From Dioscorea cayenensis subsp. rotundata (Eukaryota > Streptophyta > Magnoliopsida > Dioscoreales > Dioscoreaceae): a stretch of 64,000 bases of DNA. The notes under the pieces were generated by a model. It did not search any database. It saw nothing but the letters and a program-made list of their open reading frames with translations, and had not been told where the DNA came from. The stretch is taken from contig NC_052489.1 in the NCBI RefSeq assembly GCF_009730915.1, positions 27,273,916 through 27,337,915 on the forward strand, in the 5' to 3' direction. The stretch's first letter is position 1. Each line of letters opens with the position of its first letter. A program made the position numbers and the translations under genes. Positions 20,672-34,800 of this stretch are shown here, piece after piece.

Positions 20672-20699
20672 TATCGGAGATCTCTCGGTAAACTAAGAA

Positions 20700-22370
20700 A
20701 AAACTGAGATATTTCGGAAATTTTCTAATAAAAAAAACCCATTAACTTGTTTTTTTAGTTAGTTTCATGTATTGTTTTTTTTTTTTTGTTAGAGAGAAAA
20801 ATGTTTTCTTGCTGTAAATAATGCTCTAATTTCCAGAATTTTCCTTGTTTTTCACGCTGGATCTTCATTTCTTCAAATGAAGATCCTTTTCTTTTTTTGA
20901 AAAATTCAAAAATAAAAAAAGAAAAAAAGAAATAAATAAATTATTTGAGAACAAATCTCTTAGGACTAATGTGCGCCGCGAAGCATAAGGGGGTTCTCGT
21001 GAGATCCATGTGCACGTTATTCTTGTTGTCCTTCGGCTGTTTGGTTAATGTCACAGTGTGGTACAGTGTACTTACATACAAAAAGGATCGGACCCGAACC
21101 CATTTGCGGGTTTGGTCGGTGCGCTCGCACTTGGTTCGGTCCAATCAAATAAGGATAACGAAAAGACGCTGTTGGTGCTGTGATTGTGATCTGATGGTTT
21201 GGATTTGGGGGCGAGGGTATTTGCAGGTCATAGTACTGTAGCTAGATTCCTGCCCTCTATTATAACTGTGATGTCTTGTCAATATGACAATGTTACAGTA
21301 TTACATCTTCTTTATTTTATTAATGCCCCCATTTCTTACTTGGCTTCTTGTGCTAGCTGGTTTGGGCTATTCACTTCGCTGGCTCTTGTTTCCACACTGG
21401 GCGGGCTTGGGGCTGGTACTGGGCTAGCTTTTTAGTACTTAAGACAGAGCGAGTGATATTGCTTTCTCAGGTTGTGTGACTCTGTGTGTGTGTGTGCATT
21501 TGAGCAACCAAGGTCAAGAAAAAAAGCTTTGAGTTGTGTGGATTTCTAGCTCAACATAAGCGTATGTTGCTTTAATTTGTCACCAAAGCACAAAGCTTTG
21601 TTTGTCTTGTTGTACATACAAGTTGTGGCTGTAATAAATTAATAATAGCGGAAGTAGTAGTAGTAGTTTTTTTAATTTACTATTTTGTTTGCAAGTGTTT
21701 TGGGAAAGTGGCCTAATGAATGGGATCACTGTTCAGGGCCTGGGCTCCAGAATAGTGAGTGGTCTCAGGTCTGTGTGCTGTGCCTCTGCAGTCTGTGATA
21801 GTCAGATGGCTTTTTAAGTTGGTTTACAGAGTGTATTTGTAATTGTGAGTGTGTGTCTGTAAGAGAGAGAGAGAGAGAGAGGCCTGAGCTTGTCTTGTAC
21901 CAATGAATGCAATGTTGACTCCTCTCTGATTCATCTGACCCTTCTCTTCTCCCTTTCCCTGAATTTTAGCCCCTGCTTGTGTTCTTTTGCAGGTTAGATC
22001 TGCAAGCCTTTATTTGGATTGTCATTCATATAATAACAGAATACAACTGATTTTTTTTTATTATTAATTTTTCTTTTCTTTTCATTTTTTGAATGGTGAT
22101 CGACATTGCTGTTCATTCACTTCTTTTTAAGATCTACACCATTTAAATCTTGTGGAGATTGTTAGTATACAATAGAATTAGAAGAGATTGAAGACCAATG
22201 ACATATTTTAGGTTGCTTAAAACCTTGTAGTGGGCCAAAAGTAGCAGTCTTGAAGGTTTGTTTGTCAAAGTTGGGTTTTCCTATTCATTGATAAAATGGC
22301 TTGTATACTATGTCATTCTTAATATGCTTATGTATGACTTATATTTAATTATTATATATATTTGACAAAT
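20700..22370. other. intergenic stretch downstream of the DUF1645-like gene
   Basis: It holds a probable 3' UTR to about 20900, then mixed-composition spacer with GT and GA simple repeats (GT near 21482-21499, GA at about 21863-21880). Parts at 20960-21450 and 21700-21990 are less A+T-rich and might be transcribed, but no protein domain or RNA fold was recognised. Confidence 0.45.
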
Positions 22371-22371
22371 T

Positions 22372-22505
22372 CTGGTATAGCATAATGGTAAATCATAAAA
22401 GTTTTTTGTGGTGGGAGATAAGGAGGTTAAATTCCTCCTCAGAATGATGAATAATGTGAATAAATCCACTAATTTTCTCTTTCTTCTTCCCTTATGTGAA
22501 AAAGA
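22372..22505 (+). mobile_element. possible tRNA-derived SINE fragment
   Basis: A tRNA-like box A (tatagcataatggtaaatc, about 22375-22393) is followed by a box-B-like stretch (aggttaaattcctcctc, about 22423-22440) and a pyrimidine-rich 3' part. Spacing suits a tRNA-derived head. No target-site duplication was identified. Confidence 0.4.
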
Positions 22506-22823
22506 AAAAGGTAGGGATATTTTATAATCTTTATTTAAATATGTATGTGTTTTACATGGGTGTAAAAATAATAATTTAGTTTTGTAGAGGTATTCCTAAT
22601 TGAATATGAATAAAGATCAAAGATGGTTTGCTTCTATGTTAACTTAGGATAGCAATAATTTATATGCGAGTAGTAACACTGCGCATGTGCTTTGCATGTG
22701 GGTTGGTTAAGCATGAGTTATTAACGGGTACAAGGAAAAGTATTTTTAAAAGTTATTTAATAAAATACTAATTTTCAATCTTAATTTCGTCACTAAAATA
22801 TTATTTTCAAAACTACAAGTGAT

Positions 22824-23050
22824 GCCAACGACCTTCGGGTTTATTGGTACACGGGTCGCCGATAGAGCTCTCATCGAGTGGTGAGAGTTTGATTCTCACT
22901 GAGAGTACATTTCGAGAGTTGTGAATAGTGGTTGTGTCAGACGGGTGGTTCCAGCTCCCACGTGAGGCGGCCCCTGTCCCCCACTTGTTCCACCGAGACT
23001 TGCAGCCCTCCCCTGGCTTCTCAGTGGGTTCGCCCCACTCCTCTTTCCCA
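22824..23050 (+). mobile_element. tRNA-derived SINE with 15-bp target-site duplication
   Basis: A 227-bp element with box-A-like (tttattggtac, near 22840) and box-B-like (gagagtttgattctcac, near 22883) Pol III promoter segments, a G+C-rich body and a short A-rich 3' end. It is flanked by an exact 15-bp direct repeat, aaaactacaagtgat, at 22809-22823 and 23051-23065. The length, promoter boxes and target duplication are what a SINE insertion leaves; the exact duplication suggests a fairly recent insertion. Confidence 0.8.
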
Positions 23051-23165
23051 AAAACTACAAGTGATATTTAAAACTTAGCATGGAGCTACCATGATATGAC
23101 TGCTCATAGGTTGTTTGTTTGTTTTTGGGTGTTTTTGAGCTTTGTCTTATTTGTTGGTTTTTCTC

Positions 23166-23362
23166 AAGGTTGTCAAACCCGGACCGGCCCGACCGGTTCA
23201 ACCGAAAAAACCGGGAACCGGCCATGCGGCCGCCCCTTTGAACCAGCTGTAAAGAGACCCGGTGTTAAATCGATAATCCGGCCGGTTCAACCGTGACCCC
23301 ACCGGTTTACCCGGAAAACCATTGACCCGGCGGTGACAAAAAAAGCCCGGCTGTGGCTGTGA

Positions 23363-23394
<32 letters not shown>

Positions 23395-24060
23395 ACCACG
23401 GCGGCCAGAAGAATCAGCCCGGCGGCAGAGAGAGAGAAGGATCCGGCGGCTGTGTATGTGAGAGAGAGAGAGGGAGAGAGAGACAGCGGCTGTGTGTGAG
23501 AGAGAGAGACAGCGGCTGTGTGTGTGTGTGAGAGAGAGAAGGATCCGGCGCTGTGTGTGTGAGAAAAAGAGAGGGAGAGAGAGACAGCGGCTGTGTGAGA
23601 GAGAGAGAGAGAGAATTTTCTTGTTTTGTTTTTTAATTTTTGTGAGTACCCATAATTTTTGTTTTTAATTCTTTTTAAGGGTTGGGAACTTCTGATCTTG
23701 GGACTTGATGAGAGATTATAAGATTATTAGGTTTTTTTAAATATTTATATTTTTAAAAAATCAATATATATATATATATATATATATATAAGACTTAAAT
23801 TTTAAATATTAAATTTAATCAAATTTGAGATGTTTTAAAAATAAAACAAAGATATAAAATTAAAATTTTAAATATTATATTTAACTAATTCTTTTTAATT
23901 ATTAAAACATAGGTTATATTATTTTTTTATTATTATTAATTATTATAATATATTTTTTTAATATTTTATTATTGACTCTGGGCTCAACCCTCGGTTGAAC
24001 CCATCGACCTGAGCCTTGGGCTGCGGGTCAATGCCCTGGGACCGGGATCCCGATAACCTT
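23166..24060. mobile_element. non-autonomous Mutator-type element (MULE-MITE)
   Basis: An 895-bp unit flanked by an exact 10-bp direct repeat, ggtttttctc, at 23156-23165 and 24061-24070. The outer ends are inverted (aaggttgtc at the left, aaggttatc on the other strand at the right), followed by CCGG/GGTTCAACCG-rich subterminal words on both sides. Target duplications of 9-11 bp are typical of Mutator-like elements. The interior holds GA and GT simple repeats with recurring CGGCGG or AGCGGCTGTG words (about 23340-23615) and then an A+T-rich half. There is no transposase frame, so it would depend on an autonomous relative. Family assignment rests on target length and ends. Confidence 0.7.
23355..23615. 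repeat. degenerate GT/GA minisatellite inside the MULE-MITE
   Basis: Alternating (GT)n and (GA)n tracts separated by G+C-rich words such as agcggctgtgtg and ggatccggcg, repeated about five times with variation. This looks like internal tandem amplification after the element formed. Confidence 0.7.
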
Positions 24061-24069
24061 GGTTTTTCT

Positions 24070-24865
24070 CATGATTATATTGTAAACATTGATTTTTTTG
24101 GTGTTGTAGTTTTTTTCTCTATTATTGTTTTTAAGTCTTCATATCTAATAGATTATTTGTATAGCTTTTTTTTTCTATTGTTTTATCTTCTGTTTTTTCT
24201 CTGGATGAATATAGTTTATTTATTATTATTATTATTTAAAAAACTATTGTTATTAGGTAGTCCAATTGATTCAAGAGTCTATAGATATTGAGAAAATTCT
24301 ATTTGTTTGTGTAGGATTTTTATATATATATATATATATAAACCGAATAGTATGACTATAGATATTATGCCTATATCACTGTAGACACTCAAAAAATTAT
24401 ATGTAACAGTTTCAAATATTAAATCAAAGTGTCAACACGAGAAGAGAGTTGAAAACTTTTAAAAGGTTTTTAAATAACAAGAAAAGATAAATAAAAAAAA
24501 AATCCATAGGAATAGTTGTAATTATTGTTATACTTATTATTTTAATCAATTCAACAGCGCAATTGTTTATTGTTATCGTTCCTATAGATTTCTCTAGTCT
24601 ATTGTGCTCTTTTTGCTTTATATTGCTTTTTTTAATTATTATTATTATTATTATTATTTTTTTGATAAAAATGACAAGCGTCGTCCCACAATGAGATATC
24701 AAGGGTCCGATAAGTATGAAGGTGCATCAGTTACGAGTGGTTTAATGACCCCCTAGAGATTTATTAATTCGGCCAGATGTTATATAAGACAATTAGATTT
24801 TTACCATGTGCACGACCAGAAAATATTTCAGGAACCAAACCAAGTTAATAAATCCCCCTGCCTTG
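24070..24865. other. A+T-rich spacer
   Basis: Contains a (TA)n run near 24322-24341 and TTA/ATT triplet runs near 24220-24237 and 24634-24658. No gene recognised. Confidence 0.5.
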
Positions 24866-24867
24866 CA

Positions 24868-25111
24868 ACCCTGGAGAGGAGGGAAACGACATCCTCCCAC
24901 AGAGGACCCATGAACAGTGCCGCTATAGTATTTTATACAATATTTTCAATTTATGTACAGTACTGTAACAGTACTACCGACTCAGGGATTCGACCCTGTT
25001 ATAGTACTGTGCACATACTGTAAATATTGTGTAAGTACTGTAACTATACTGTTTATTCACTATTTATGAGTCCTCTATGGAAGAATGTCACTTTTCTCCC
25101 CTCCATGGTTA
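24868..25111. mobile_element. inverted-repeat (MITE-like) element
   Basis: The left arm (about 24868-24915, ccctggagaggagggaaac...) and right arm (about 25062-25111, ...cttttctcccctccatgg) are inverted copies of each other over roughly 47 bases with about 75-80% match. The middle is rich in TACAGTACTG-type words and contains a tRNA-box-B-like ggattcgaccc. A further right-arm copy in the same orientation sits at about 25303-25355. No target duplication was identified, so the superfamily is open. Confidence 0.55.
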
Positions 25112-25359
25112 TATTGTTTGTAATAGTCTTCTTTTTCGGTTTTCCAAAAGTTGCATCGTTTAGAGTCAAAAGATTTTTTTCTTAAAGATGTATTCCAATA
25201 TATTACTAATATAATAATATAATTGAAATTGGCTTAATGGAATGTACTAGAATGGGTAGTACATACACTATATATAAATATTATAGTAGTTTTGTTGATT
25301 AACTATTCACAAGTCCTCTCCTGGGAAGATGTTATTCTACTCTCCTCAAAAGTTGCATA

Positions 25360-26110
25360 ATAAAAAATTTATTAACTCAGTTTAATTTCTTAAATATATT
25401 ATTTCATGTAACATTTGACCGAGTTAAAAAAATTTTAAAAGTCGTTAAGTCATTGTAAGTGGTGCATCACTGTATTTATTTATCCCGTCACACTTTTTAT
25501 TAAACAGTATTTATCATCTTTGTCAAAATAAAATCACACGCATAGCTAGTTTTGGCCCTGTCCATTTCTACGAAGCAGTCCGATTGAATGAACATGAGGA
25601 TGAGGAATGATAACTTGCACACAAATGTCAAACATAACGCCAATTCCCAATTGTCAAGAAAAGACATTACTTGGACTTTTTAATACACCCACATCCCCCC
25701 TTCATCTCTTCTCATCTTTCAAGCAAAGCTCCCACTTTTTTTCCTCACAAAGCCACTTGTTTTCTTCTTCCCACTAGTTTCCACTACAAGACACTCTCCC
25801 CCAACCTTCTTTCAATCCTAATATTTTCCTTTGCATTTCCCCATCATCCTACTGTCAATTCATGTTCACAGTGGAAAGTGGAAACTGGAAACTCAAATTT
25901 CATAATCATTGTACCACTATAATTTAATATTTAATCAGCATTTCCTCACCAATGTCGGCATTTAAAATGAACCAAACTCAATGTGTGAAGCCATTACAAG
26001 TGGCTAAGAAAGCATCTTCTGCTTTGGCTATGACCTCAGTCAACCTTCTTTTATTCTTATTATTAAGTTTCCATGCAATGCATTGAGCAGCTATAGCTAG
26101 CTAGCAAGCC
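25360..26110. other. upstream region of the FLS2-like gene
   Basis: A+T-rich then CT-rich sequence with no gene of its own. A W-box core (ggtcaa, the complement of TTGACC) overlaps the start codon at 26120-26125 and further GTCAA cores lie near 26038. WRKY binding would suit an immune receptor, but single short motifs are weak evidence. Confidence 0.35.
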
Positions 26111-26115
26111 TTTAG

Positions 26116-29641
<3,526 letters not shown>

Positions 29642-29659
29642 GGAATTTTTCAGGCTAGG

Positions 29660-30105
29660 TGTTTGGTTCACCGTATTTGGTTTTCTGAATTTGCCAGGCA
29701 AAATTATGCATGTATTTAGAGCTGTACTTCAGTGTGACAATGTAGACTCTGAAATCTGGAAATTTTGATTTAAACTCTCCACCAAATCTACATAGAAATT
29801 ATTGTAATAAAAATTTTCAAATTCATGCAGGTCAAAGTACATCTTATTCTAAATCTAATACCATGGATTATGAAATCCGTAATGGCAAAATTTTCAAAAA
29901 TAATATGATTTGTCAACCGCTTTTTAGTTTATTGATATTGAGTGTCTTGCATAGAGTGTTTGTTTTGGAGAAAACCTGAAATCAAACTCTAAAATCAAAC
30001 TCTACAAGATAAATGCAAATGTGCTTATTGAATTTGCTCCACGTCATTAAACGTTCATGACTTTTCTTAAATGAAAAGTATATAATACGCTCAAATATTA
30101 TGTAT
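29660..30105. other. 3' flank of the FLS2-like gene
   Basis: Probable 3' UTR to about 29830, followed by A+T-rich spacer. No other feature recognised. Confidence 0.5.
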
Positions 30106-30109
30106 CAAA

Positions 30110-31092
30110 TTGGTGAAGATAAAAACACTTATAAACAATCATGGTCGGTGGCTCAATGGTCGGGGCCCTATGTTTATGCGGCATGATGCTTTTATTATTA
30201 ACCAGAATCATTTTGGCACTCTCAGGGCCTCAACTTCTTTGTTTGGTGAGCTCCCGTTTTCAGGATTCTCTGAGATGGTACCTTTTCGGGAACGTCTTGC
30301 TTCTTATGGGGGGATTATGAGCGACAGGAAATGGTGGACTCTCACGGCCAATGGGTCTTTTTTGGTTAAGTCATTTTATAGCTTTATTAATGACGGGAGC
30401 ACACATTGTCCGATCTCTAGATGCTTCTGGCGCAGAAATTGCCCGCAGAAGATTAACCTCTTCAACTGGCTGGTCTGGAAGAACAAAATTCTCTCTCGAA
30501 AATTTGGAGAAGCGTAGATGCAACAAGCTTCCTACGGCAACTTGTGTGATGTGTCATGAAGGGGTCGAGTTTGTGGATCACCTTTTTCTTCACCGTTCTT
30601 TTGCTAAACATGTCTGGGAGGACTTTGTGAGATTGTTCCATTTAGCTGAACCCTTCCCCCCAATCCGTGAGTCAAATTTGGGGTAGTTAGAGATTTCTTC
30701 TCCTGTCGGCATTTAGGGGGATGGGAGAATGGATTGTCAAAGCTCTTGTCTGTAATATATGGCTTGTTAGAAATGATATAATCTTCGATGCTACTGTTTT
30801 GTGCTTGTTTGTGCTATTATCCTGAAATGTGATCATATGATCCTATTTTGGTTTACAGAGAGAATTTACAAGACTCCATCAATACCATCAAATGCAGTCT
30901 AGAATTCCTGGGCCAGCGTTCAGAGGCGTTTAATGGTGAGAGGCGAGTGACCAGATCGCAGGCTAGCTAGTATGTCTTTGTACCACATCTAGTGGACTTT
31001 TCACTGTTATTCTTATGCTTTTTCCCATTGTGGATCTCAATAATAAATCTTATGAGGGCTAAACTCTTCAGCTGCAAATAATTAAAAAAAAC
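30110..31092 (+). mobile_element. truncated plant LINE (3' end with zf-RVT domain)
   Basis: Translation shows the C-terminal zinc-binding region found after reverse transcriptase in plant L1-type LINEs: a KWWTLTANGSFLVKSFYSF block, KINLFNWLVWKNKIL, then CNKLPTATCVMC...VDHLFLHRSFAKHVW. The reading frame changes near 30510, so it is broken. The 5' part, including the endonuclease and reverse transcriptase core, is missing, as in 5'-truncated LINE copies. The 3' end probably lies near an A-rich stretch at 31080-31092. Target duplications were not found. Confidence 0.75.
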
Positions 31093-31252
31093 ATTGAGAG
31101 GTGGGGAGGGGGGAAATTTTAAATTTTTAAATATAATTATATACATATTATTTACAAAATTTTTATTTTTTTTTAAAGGGGAAGTCAAGGCCACCAAAAG
31201 TCTACTATGATCCGTCCTTGTTTACTTGTTTACGAAGGAAAATTAACTTTTA

Positions 31253-31644
31253 GGGACCGTTTGGTTTACGGTAATGTAGAAAGATTACCACGTGTTACGT
31301 GATAATATGAAAATATTACCACATTTGGCATTGTACCGGTAGTAATGTGGATGGTAATATCACATTACCAACTTATAAATATTACCAAAAAAGTGGTAAT
31401 CCTATTACCACCAAATTTGATGTCTATCTTGGATTACCATGATAACCATGATAAAATATAATTTTTTATATTTTAACAAATTGATTACCATGATAACCAA
31501 ACACAGAACTATTCTCGGTAATAAAAGTTCCAACCAAGTTATATTAAATTACCGCAATATTCTCAACCATATAACATTCCCACTCATATTATCATGACAA
31601 TCTCGTTACGTGATAATATGCCATTACCACAAACCAAACGCCCC
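31253..31644. mobile_element. Tourist-type (PIF/Harbinger) MITE
   Basis: A 392-bp element with terminal inverted repeats (gggaccgtttggttt at the left; ggggcgtttggtttg read from the right) flanked by TTA at 31250-31252 and 31645-31647. The three-base TTA target is the PIF/Harbinger signature. The interior is rich in ATTACCA words and carries the direct repeat gttacgtgataatatg near both ends. No coding capacity. Confidence 0.8.
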
Positions 31645-31717
31645 TTAAGATATTAGATAATGAATTAATCCTCACTGTTGGGTTTTAATTATTATCCTTC
31701 ATTTTTAACGGCACAGC

Positions 31718-31721
31718 AAGG

Positions 31722-31755
<34 letters not shown>

Positions 31756-31770
31756 GTAGTAGTAGTAGTT
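31718..31770. repeat. (TTA)n(GTA)n microsatellite
   Basis: An uninterrupted triplet-repeat tract that changes from ATT/TTA to AGT units, about 100 bases upstream of the gamma-SNAP start codon. Confidence 0.9.
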
Positions 31771-31879
31771 ATTGGATTATTAAATTAAAGAGTATGCTTA
31801 AAATTGAAGCTTATTATATATAATCGACGAGATAGAGGTGAGAAGAGCCAAGGGCGAAGCAGAGCAAAGGCAAGAAACT

Positions 31880-34800
31880 ATGGCGAATTCCGACCCCGAT
31901 AAACTCATCTCCAAAGCCGATAAATTGTAAGTAATTTTTTTCTCTTGATTTATTTTTCAATTCTAGATTTAGATGTTACTTTCTTGATTCAATTTGGATT
32001 TCGGAGGTCGATCAAACCCATAAATCCCATGGGAGGAATGCCGATTGGTTGATGTTAGATTGTGGATCCTTGATGCCTGGGATTTTATAATTTTGGTGAA
32101 AAGATGGGTTTTTTAATTACATCGTTCATTGATTGGAAAGTTGTGCTTTTATTTTATTTTATAAATCGGTACATCTTGGTGGATCTTCATTAGGTTTTGA
32201 TTTCTCTCTATTGTGGTTAATCCCACTACAAGAATCCCAAAAGATTGAGTTTTGTAAATTATAATTTGCATGTGATTTTGTGCTATTTATTTGATCAGTC
32301 GCCGCTCAGTTAGATTTGTTCAAAATCAAGAACAGTTAAGAATTTATTGTCAATTGTTTTACTCTAGGGTGTGGTCAGGTGTGCTTGTTGTTTTGCTGCA
32401 ATGTAAAGCATGGTAATTTCTGTTATTGCTCTATTACTTTTTGTATGACATCCTGCTTAACAATGTTAGATTGATTGGGAATTTTATTTTTAATCAGGTT
32501 TTGATTTCTATTTTTGTAGTTAATTCCGCCACAGTAGATGGTAATTTGTGTGGAATTTAGTTATATTTATTTCATCAGTCACTACTCAGTAGGATAAATA
32601 TGCCCAAAACCAGTATCAGTGTTCTTAGCAACTAACTCCGATTTTGCATCAGAACAAAACTCAGTTTTACCAGATGGAGTGCTGACTGGAAGTCTGCTAC
32701 TGTTCTGTATGAACAAGCAGGTCTGTTTCTTCATATATCTTTTATTTCCATATATATCGCTTTGTGGTGCTGCTTTTGTCAATTATTTTTTTATTTTTTT
32801 TTGTGTTTGTGTTAAAGCTATTGCTTATCGGCTGAAAAAAGACTATGAGAAAGCAAAAGAGGCATTTGAGAAGGCTTCAAAAGGACAGGAAATGATTTCA
32901 TCGTATCCTGTTCTCATTTAATTTATGACTTAAGGCGCCATTTTAATTCTATGATTTTTTTTTTAATTTAATTTTATTTTACAAAGTTGGTATTTGTTTC
33001 CTTGACAAGTTTGATATACCTTGGGATGCTGCCAAACATATGGAGTCTGCTGGTGCCCTCGCAAAGGAAATTGGCCACTGGAATGAAGTTATTGACCTTT
33101 ATAGGAAAGCGTCTGAATTGTATATTGAATGTGGAAGATCACAACCTGCTTCAGATGCTCTTGCAAAGGGTGCTTGGTATGTGAAATAATTCCAGGGAGC
33201 CCTACTATTGAACTCCTTCCTAGATGTGTTGCACTTAAATCTTCTTGAATTCAGCGCTTTAGAAGATGTGGCTCCTGATGATGCGGTTAAGTTATACAAT
33301 GATGCTTGTGAGATTCTTGAAGAGGATGGAAAGGAACAAATGACTTTTGATTTGTATCGTGCTGCGGCGGCGATCTATGTCAAACTTGAGAAGTAAGAAT
33401 GAAGTTTAACTTTCAAATAGTGGTTTTATTGAAGTCAAAGCATATATACAAACAATCTGGTAAATGTAATAAAAAAATCTTTACTGTAAAAAGATCCCTG
33501 CATAATTCTCAAGTTATAGTTGTTTTTACTCTATAATAAGCAGTTATTGCTTTGGAACAGAGTCACATTCTGAGAAGTGGAGTTTAATGGAATTTAGGCA
33601 GTTATAATACTTTATGCATTATCTGTATAAACCTCATTGGACTATCCTACAAGTTGCTGTTTCTGTTTGCCATTCATTGGTTATGTGAACATGTTGATAT
33701 TCTTATAGTACATTGAACTCAACTTTATTTCATTCTTGTAGGTACACAGATGCTGCATCTGTTCTGTTAAGATTGGCCCTAGCTGCTAATAAATGCAATG
33801 CTGTTCACAGTCAATGCAAGGTGTTCTTGCACTACTTTTGTTCTTTTTTTTTGGGGTGTTATCTAGAACTGCTGTATTTTTCAAAATGGAAGAATGTTTA
33901 AGTTTTGTGTTCAGAGTTCTCCTTTAGACACAAACATGATAAAATATTATTCATCTGCTTGTGTGGTGCTCTGTAGATTATATTCCTCATTTACCCTTTG
34001 AGTTTTGTTTGGATACTTCTTCTGTGAATAATGAGTAATTCTTCCCATTCTGCCTGTTAAAGTTTACATTTTTAAGTCTATATGATTATGACTATGTTGT
34101 TCTTATGTGTGCAGGCTTATCTCAGTGCTGTGATAGTTTATCTTTTTGCAAATGATTTCCAGCAAGCTTCAAAGTGTTACAATGATTGTTCTCAGTAAGT
34201 AATATTTCCACATATTGTATACATTTGTCTTGAGCTATTCCTGTGGGTGTACCCTGTTTTTAATCATATAAGAATGTAAAAGACAATTCTTTAATGGTTC
34301 TGCTTCTAAACTCAAGTCTTTTCTTTTTAAGTGAGGCGAAATTAAGTAATGAACTAAAATATTTCTTTATCTTTCAGAATTGAAACATTCCTTAATAGTG
34401 ATCAAAGTAGATGTGCTACAAAACTGCTTTCCGCATATGAGGATGGGGACGCTGAAGAAATCAAACGGGTTGGCCAATCCAGCACTATTTCTAATCTTGA
34501 TCATGTGGTAAAAGTTTAAATTAACTTTCTATTGGATACCTGAGTTTATGTTTCATAATTTAAAAACTTAGATGGATCAGCTTTCATTTTTACCATGAAC
34601 AGAGTATGTCTGATGATGTCAAGATATAGTTATGAGTTGTCAGAACAAGTAATAGATCTTATGTTAAAACTGGCAGGAAGTAACTAACAGTCCTCTGATA
34701 ATTCTGCCTCATGACTTTCCTGGACTGCATCCCAGCATCTTCTTATATCTTCTTATGCTGCTACTGGGACCTATGCCATGTTCAAGTCACAATGTTACAT

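Noticed and set aside
33007-33010. The AAG at 33007-33009 as a normal AG acceptor in gamma-SNAP
   Set aside because: It lies only 4 nt from the branch A and would put PWDAAK out of frame with the upstream exon.
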